Source: Carnegiea gigantea (Eukaryota > Streptophyta > Magnoliopsida > Caryophyllales > Cactaceae). From it: a stretch of DNA of 64,000 nucleotides. The notes under the pieces are model-generated. The model searched no databases, was not told the origin of the DNA, and saw only the letters and a program-made list of their open reading frames with translations. The DNA lies in contig JAKOGI010001961.1 in NCBI GenBank assembly GCA_029747015.1, forward strand, positions 30,001 through 94,000, read 5' to 3'. The first letter of the stretch is position 1. The number at the start of each line of letters is the position of its first letter. The translations under genes and the position numbers were made by a program. Below, piece after piece: positions 60,418-64,000 of this stretch.

Positions 60418-61665
60418 ATGGGTTGTGTTTCGTCCAAATTACTCAAGAAAAATCTACAGCAGGAACTGTTGTATGGCAATGGGGAACTACCCAACCATGT
60501 TGTTTCTCTCACTTCTAGCACTTATGGTGTTCTGAAACTCGAGCAAGACCAAAAACAGCTTCCAATTAAGAAGATTAATGAAATTGTTGGGCAAAAACGA
60601 GAAGAAGATGCACCCAAAGTTCAAGCCTTGAGATCGAAAAGATCGCCACAGAAAGACGACTTAGAGGTGATTAATGCTTGGGAACTTATGGGGGATCTTG
60701 AGGAGGAAATACCCATTTCAAATCAGCAAAAGAAGAGCCCTAAATTGATGGGTTTTCGAGGTGGGTATTTGGAGAAAGTTGAGAAGAGTCCTTTTAAGAG
60801 TTTAAATCAAGTGTGTTCACCGAAAACAGTGAAGAAATTGGGTGGAAAAGAGAATAAATCAGGGAATGATTTTGCGGGAGATGGCAAAGTGGGCAGATTG
60901 GATTGTTATACTACTCCAAAAGGGGTGTTGAAATCATGGAATTTATCGACAAATTCGAGCAATAAACATCAGAAGGCGACTTCTTTTGACAGTCCAGGGA
61001 GGAGCAATTCTGGGGCTTTGCCTTCAAGGAGGAAGAGTCTAAGCCCACTGTTTGATCCAGACCTCATTGACTCAATTGACAAGGAGTTGTCTCAAGAGGC
61101 AGAGCAAATCAAGAAGATGGTGTCCCCTCAAAAACCCAAATCTCAATCCCCAAGACCAAGGTACCCAATCAATTCTTCAATGTCTATTCTTGAGAAATTT
61201 GAGGGAAAATGCCCACCTAGGGGTGAAAACTCTGTTGTGATCTACACTACCACATTGAGGGGTATTAGGAAGACTTTTGAGGATTGCAATGTCGTTCGAT
61301 CCATCATTGAATCGTACTGCATTCGAATGATCGAACGAGACATTTCCATGGACTCCGGATTCAAGGAAGAGCTAAGGAAGTTGATGGGCACAAAGGAAGT
61401 GAAGGTGCCACTTGTTTTTGTCAAGGGCAGACTCATTGGAGGGGCTGATGAGGTTGTGAAGTTGGAAGAGGAAGGCACGTTGGAGGGCTTGTTCGGTGGG
61501 ATCCCAAAAGCTAGGGCTGTATGTGAAGGGTGTGGTGGAATTAGGTTTATAATGTGCATGGATTGCAATGGGAGTTGCAAGGTTTTGGATGAGAGTCAAA
61601 ACAAGATGGTGAGGTGTGTAGAATGCAATGAAAATGGGCTTGTTCAGTGCCCAGTTTGCTGCTGA
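60418..61665 (+). CDS. Glutaredoxin-like family protein with C-terminal CxxC zinc-ribbon-like repeats
   Basis: An intact intronless frame of 415 residues. The start is the ATG in CCCATGG; the frame extends upstream only without an ATG. MGCVSSK at the N-terminus is an N-myristoylation signal (Gly2) with Cys3 available for palmitoylation, suggesting membrane attachment. Residues 8-265 are charged and low-complexity with many SP pairs. The glutaredoxin-like fold spans about 272-365: SVVIYTTTLRGIRKTFEDC, VP at 330-331 and GG at 341-342. The redox CxxC of classical glutaredoxins is replaced by TLRG. Four CxxC pairs follow (369/372, 380/383, 400/403, 411/414) plus C387 and terminal C415, as in the Arabidopsis At3g28850/At5g39865 type. 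Catalytic activity is doubtful; zinc or protein binding is inferred. Confidence 0.92.
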   Translation: MGCVSSKLLKKNLQQELLYGNGELPNHVVSLTSSTYGVLKLEQDQKQLPIKKINEIVGQKREEDAPKVQALRSKRSPQKDDLEVINAWELMGDLEEEIPISNQQKKSPKLMGFRGGYLEKVEKSPFKSLNQVCSPKTVKKLGGKENKSGNDFAGDGKVGRLDCYTTPKGVLKSWNLSTNSSNKHQKATSFDSPGRSNSGALPSRRKSLSPLFDPDLIDSIDKELSQEAEQIKKMVSPQKPKSQSPRPRYPINSSMSILEKFEGKCPPRGENSVVIYTTTLRGIRKTFEDCNVVRSIIESYCIRMIERDISMDSGFKEELRKLMGTKEVKVPLVFVKGRLIGGADEVVKLEEEGTLEGLFGGIPKARAVCEGCGGIRFIMCMDCNGSCKVLDESQNKMVRCVECNENGLVQCPVCC

Positions 61666-63560
61666 AAAGAGTACATCTTTTTCTAACCTAGTATATTAGG
61701 GTTTGTTGTTTGTTTGATGATGATTTGATTGGGATTCTGTTAAAGGATCTTCTTGATGGGGTTGCTTACCATTTGTTATTGGTTACTGTAGGATTAATCA
61801 TATTGCTTAATGAATGATTGATCACACTATTTGACTAAATTGTACGTCTTTTCTTTCTGTCCATAGGGTTATGAAGTGTGTGTTTTTTTTTGGGGGGGGG
61901 TTACTAAATTGTCGATATCTTTGTCATGGCTCAAATTTGACTTTTAATTGTAGCAAGATTTCTTCTAATCCCATCTTTCTGTTGATTATATGTCACATTG
62001 TCAATGACAACAATGATTAATGGTAAATGCTAAAAGAGGATGTTTTGACGTGACTTAATGAATGTCAACAACCAAAGAAAGAATATATACAAGTGTGTAA
62101 TCCATTTTCCATTATGGATTTTGAACGATTTAAATCTTATTAAAGGTGCAAAAGAAACTTCACCATCATTTTCCATGTTCCCTCCCCCCCCCCCCCCCCC
62201 CAAAAAAAAAAAAAAACTATAATATGAAACCAGGGAGATCAAAGGATAGTAACCTAAAACATTTTTGGGCAAGAAAACTTATGTAAATATCCACTTTATC
62301 ATCAAACGTGGTTCTTGAAAACTTTATAGAATTTTTACTTTTAATTTTGCTTTTGTATATATCATTAAAAAAATTTTATAAATTCACTTTGTTATCGGCA
62401 TTGTTAAAACTTTCCAGTTAGTATGACTTTTCAAAGATGAATATAAAACATATTTTTTTCCCCAAAATATTGTCTAAAATTCAAGATGTAAAAATTTGAA
62501 CATTTCAAAGAAGACTATAACACTTTTCAAGAGGTCCCCCCAAAAAAAAGGAGACTATAACATAAATTAAATTCTTATCCCCAAAAAAAGGAGACGAAAA
62601 CATAAGTTAAGTTCTTATAACATGCAACCGAGGATTAACCTTTTTTTTTTAATGCACCTAACATTATAAATAGATAAATTAAATTTGATTACTTCCAAAT
62701 TAATCAAAAGTGGGTTCCACTCCTACAAATCTTCAGGTTATATTCAAGTCTAAGATTGACCTGTTAAGCCTAGGTCAATCCATGACTAATTTTGTCCACC
62801 ATTCAGCAAAACCCTTAATTGACTAGGGTCCCCTGTTCAGGAAGGTCAAATAGCAATAAGAACTCATTCCCACTGTGGACCTTGCCTCATTCCATGCAGA
62901 GACACTTGGACACAACTCACAAGATCATTTGCAACTCTACCAGTTACAAAAGGACTAGGGTCAGCTAGGGGGCAACCAATTTTTGTAAGCCGTAACCGAA
63001 CCGAGTCCCATAAATAATCCCTTCAAGGAGGTCAGTTGGTTCAACAGCTTCGAACTGACACCTAGTTTTAAAGTATACATTATATTAATATAGTAGAACA
63101 AGACCAACCTGCACTTTTGAAGTTCTTATAGAATCGCTTACTTCGATCACATATAACTGAAATCTTAGATCCACATGATTAAAGTCTTAGATCACGTATC
63201 ATTGGCCCGACCTCTAAAGAAAATTCATTGATTCATCTCTGAGATTGATTCACCTGCTCTCACAAATTGTTTAGCCCCCTAACAACCCCAACACCCCACC
63301 CACCCCCCCCCCCCAGACGGACGAAAAGCAACGTACCCTATGTGGTTGACTCTCGGAAAAATTCAGAAAATTTATCAGAGAAAAGACAAAAAGCTACACG
63401 CGCATAAGATCAAAATAAATAGATCAAAATAAATAGATCAAAACTTTGGGATGGTACAGGAAGATCGTTCAAGTACAGGATTCCCTACACCTACGTTACA
63501 ACAGTAATCACAACAATATTGACTCAAAGCAAAGCCTTCTGGATTCACGGCTTAATCTCT
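61666..63560. other. Intergenic: 3' UTR of the glutaredoxin-like gene and non-coding DNA
   Basis: The first 200 bp are T- and G-rich with AATGAA-type signals (about 61808), a likely 3' UTR. Beyond that are C-then-A tracts (C18-A15 at 62184-62216; C12 at 63303) and the duplicated GGAGACTATAAC/GGAGACGAAAAC blocks at 62550-62610. No gene seen. The last 100 bp may be 3' UTR of the minus-strand gene. Confidence 0.45.
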
Positions 63561-63726
63561 TTAATAGGGATTGTATCTGTTTCGCCCACGACCACTGTCA
63601 TTACCACGCCTTCCTCCACTGGAAGAACCGCTCCTCCCACCACTGGAGGAGCCGCCCCTCCCACCACTTCCCCTGCCACCTCTATGCTGCAGTGGAGGGG
63701 TATGTGGTTGCATTCCAGGTTGTTGC
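63561..63726 (-). CDS. Probable last exon of a gene with an RGG-rich C-terminus (partial)
   Basis: On minus, an acceptor-like CTTGCTTCAG precedes an open segment coding QQPGMQPHTPPLQH, then RGGRGSGGRGG, repeated SSSGGR blocks and a final GRGRNRYNPY before TAA (63561-63563). RGG/glycine-arginine tails are typical of RNA-binding proteins; the family cannot be named from 55 residues. Open frames on the other strand through the same GC-rich block are shadows. The rest of the gene would lie beyond the right edge. Confidence 0.5.
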
Positions 63727-64000
63727 CTGAAGCAAGAAAACCAAGCAATTAACATGTTAAACAAGACAAAACTTAGCTGTATCAGAAAAAGCAGGAAGGT
63801 CAGTGAGGGCAAAGGACTGAATAATAGAGAGCGTCTATAGATTCCAGGATAAATTTTGATGTTCAAATATTATCCATTTCGGTTTGGTGGCCCAACGTGT
63901 CCTTAAACATCATGGCTGAACTAAATTGTAAACTCATCTATGAACCTGAATTCACACAGCACCCCCACCCCTCCCCCCAAAACAACAAAACCTGGCCAAC
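63727..64000 (-). other. Probable intron upstream of the RGG exon
   Basis: AT-rich sequence following the predicted acceptor on minus. No further exon recognised before the window ends. Confidence 0.35.

Noticed and set aside
62990..63070. A tRNA-like stretch (GGTTCAACAGCTTCGAACTGAC).
   Set aside because: No acceptor stem or anticodon arm can be folded around it.
63519..63840. Plus-strand proline/threonine-rich frames opposite the RGG exon.
   Set aside because: They are shadows of the GC-rich RGG codons. Splice-acceptor and stop context favour the minus strand.

Overview
The window is plant nuclear DNA, most likely from an angiosperm with a repeat-rich genome (probably a eudicot; the species cannot be named from this sequence). 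The evidence is the nested LTR retrotransposons with initiator-Met-tRNA primer sites, a Helitron, Tourist and hAT MITEs, and one intact intronless plant-type gene of the glutaredoxin-like family. About 85% of the window is transposable-element sequence. All boundaries, target-site duplications (TSDs) and alignments were read by eye; nothing was computed.

Positions 1-43332 are one large minus-strand structure: a head-to-tail array of LTRs of about 3.1 kb separated by only about 210 bp. Each spacer holds just a primer-binding site (TGGTATTAGAGC-like) and a polypurine tract, so the period is about 3.3 kb and the array reads LTR-int-LTR-int-LTR. Seven LTRs, part of an eighth and six spacers are visible, and the array continues past the left edge. 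Later insertions lie inside it: a 1.26-kb solo LTR, a 0.7-kb hAT-type MITE and a 3.0-kb gag-only (TR-GAG-like) element in LTR2; a 12.4-kb LARD-like element with a perfect TSD in LTR4, itself carrying a 2.8-kb Helitron in the TATA box of its 5' LTR; a solo LTR related to the LARD in LTR6; and a 0.6-kb hAT-type MITE in LTR7. Five of these insertions cluster in the same promoter/leader zone of the array LTR.

Positions 43333-53580 are a second nest: an inverted-repeat pair (43371-43612 and 50266-50926), fragments of an old Ty1/copia element (copia A), a nearly complete but inactivated copia element (copia B, 44512-49829) carrying a solo LTR, a Tourist-like MITE with TTA TSDs, and a 1.37-kb solo LTR inside copia A.

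Positions 53581-60200 are mostly non-coding. They hold a 22-bp-period minisatellite, several MITEs and a MITE-flanked segment with a possible gene scrap. The gene-bearing part is at the right: an intact 415-residue glutaredoxin-like, zinc-ribbon-like protein with an MGCVSSK myristoylation motif (60418-61665, plus strand), and at 63561-63726 the probable last exon of a minus-strand gene whose protein ends in an RGG-rich tail. No rRNA, tRNA, CRISPR or virus-derived gene was recognised.
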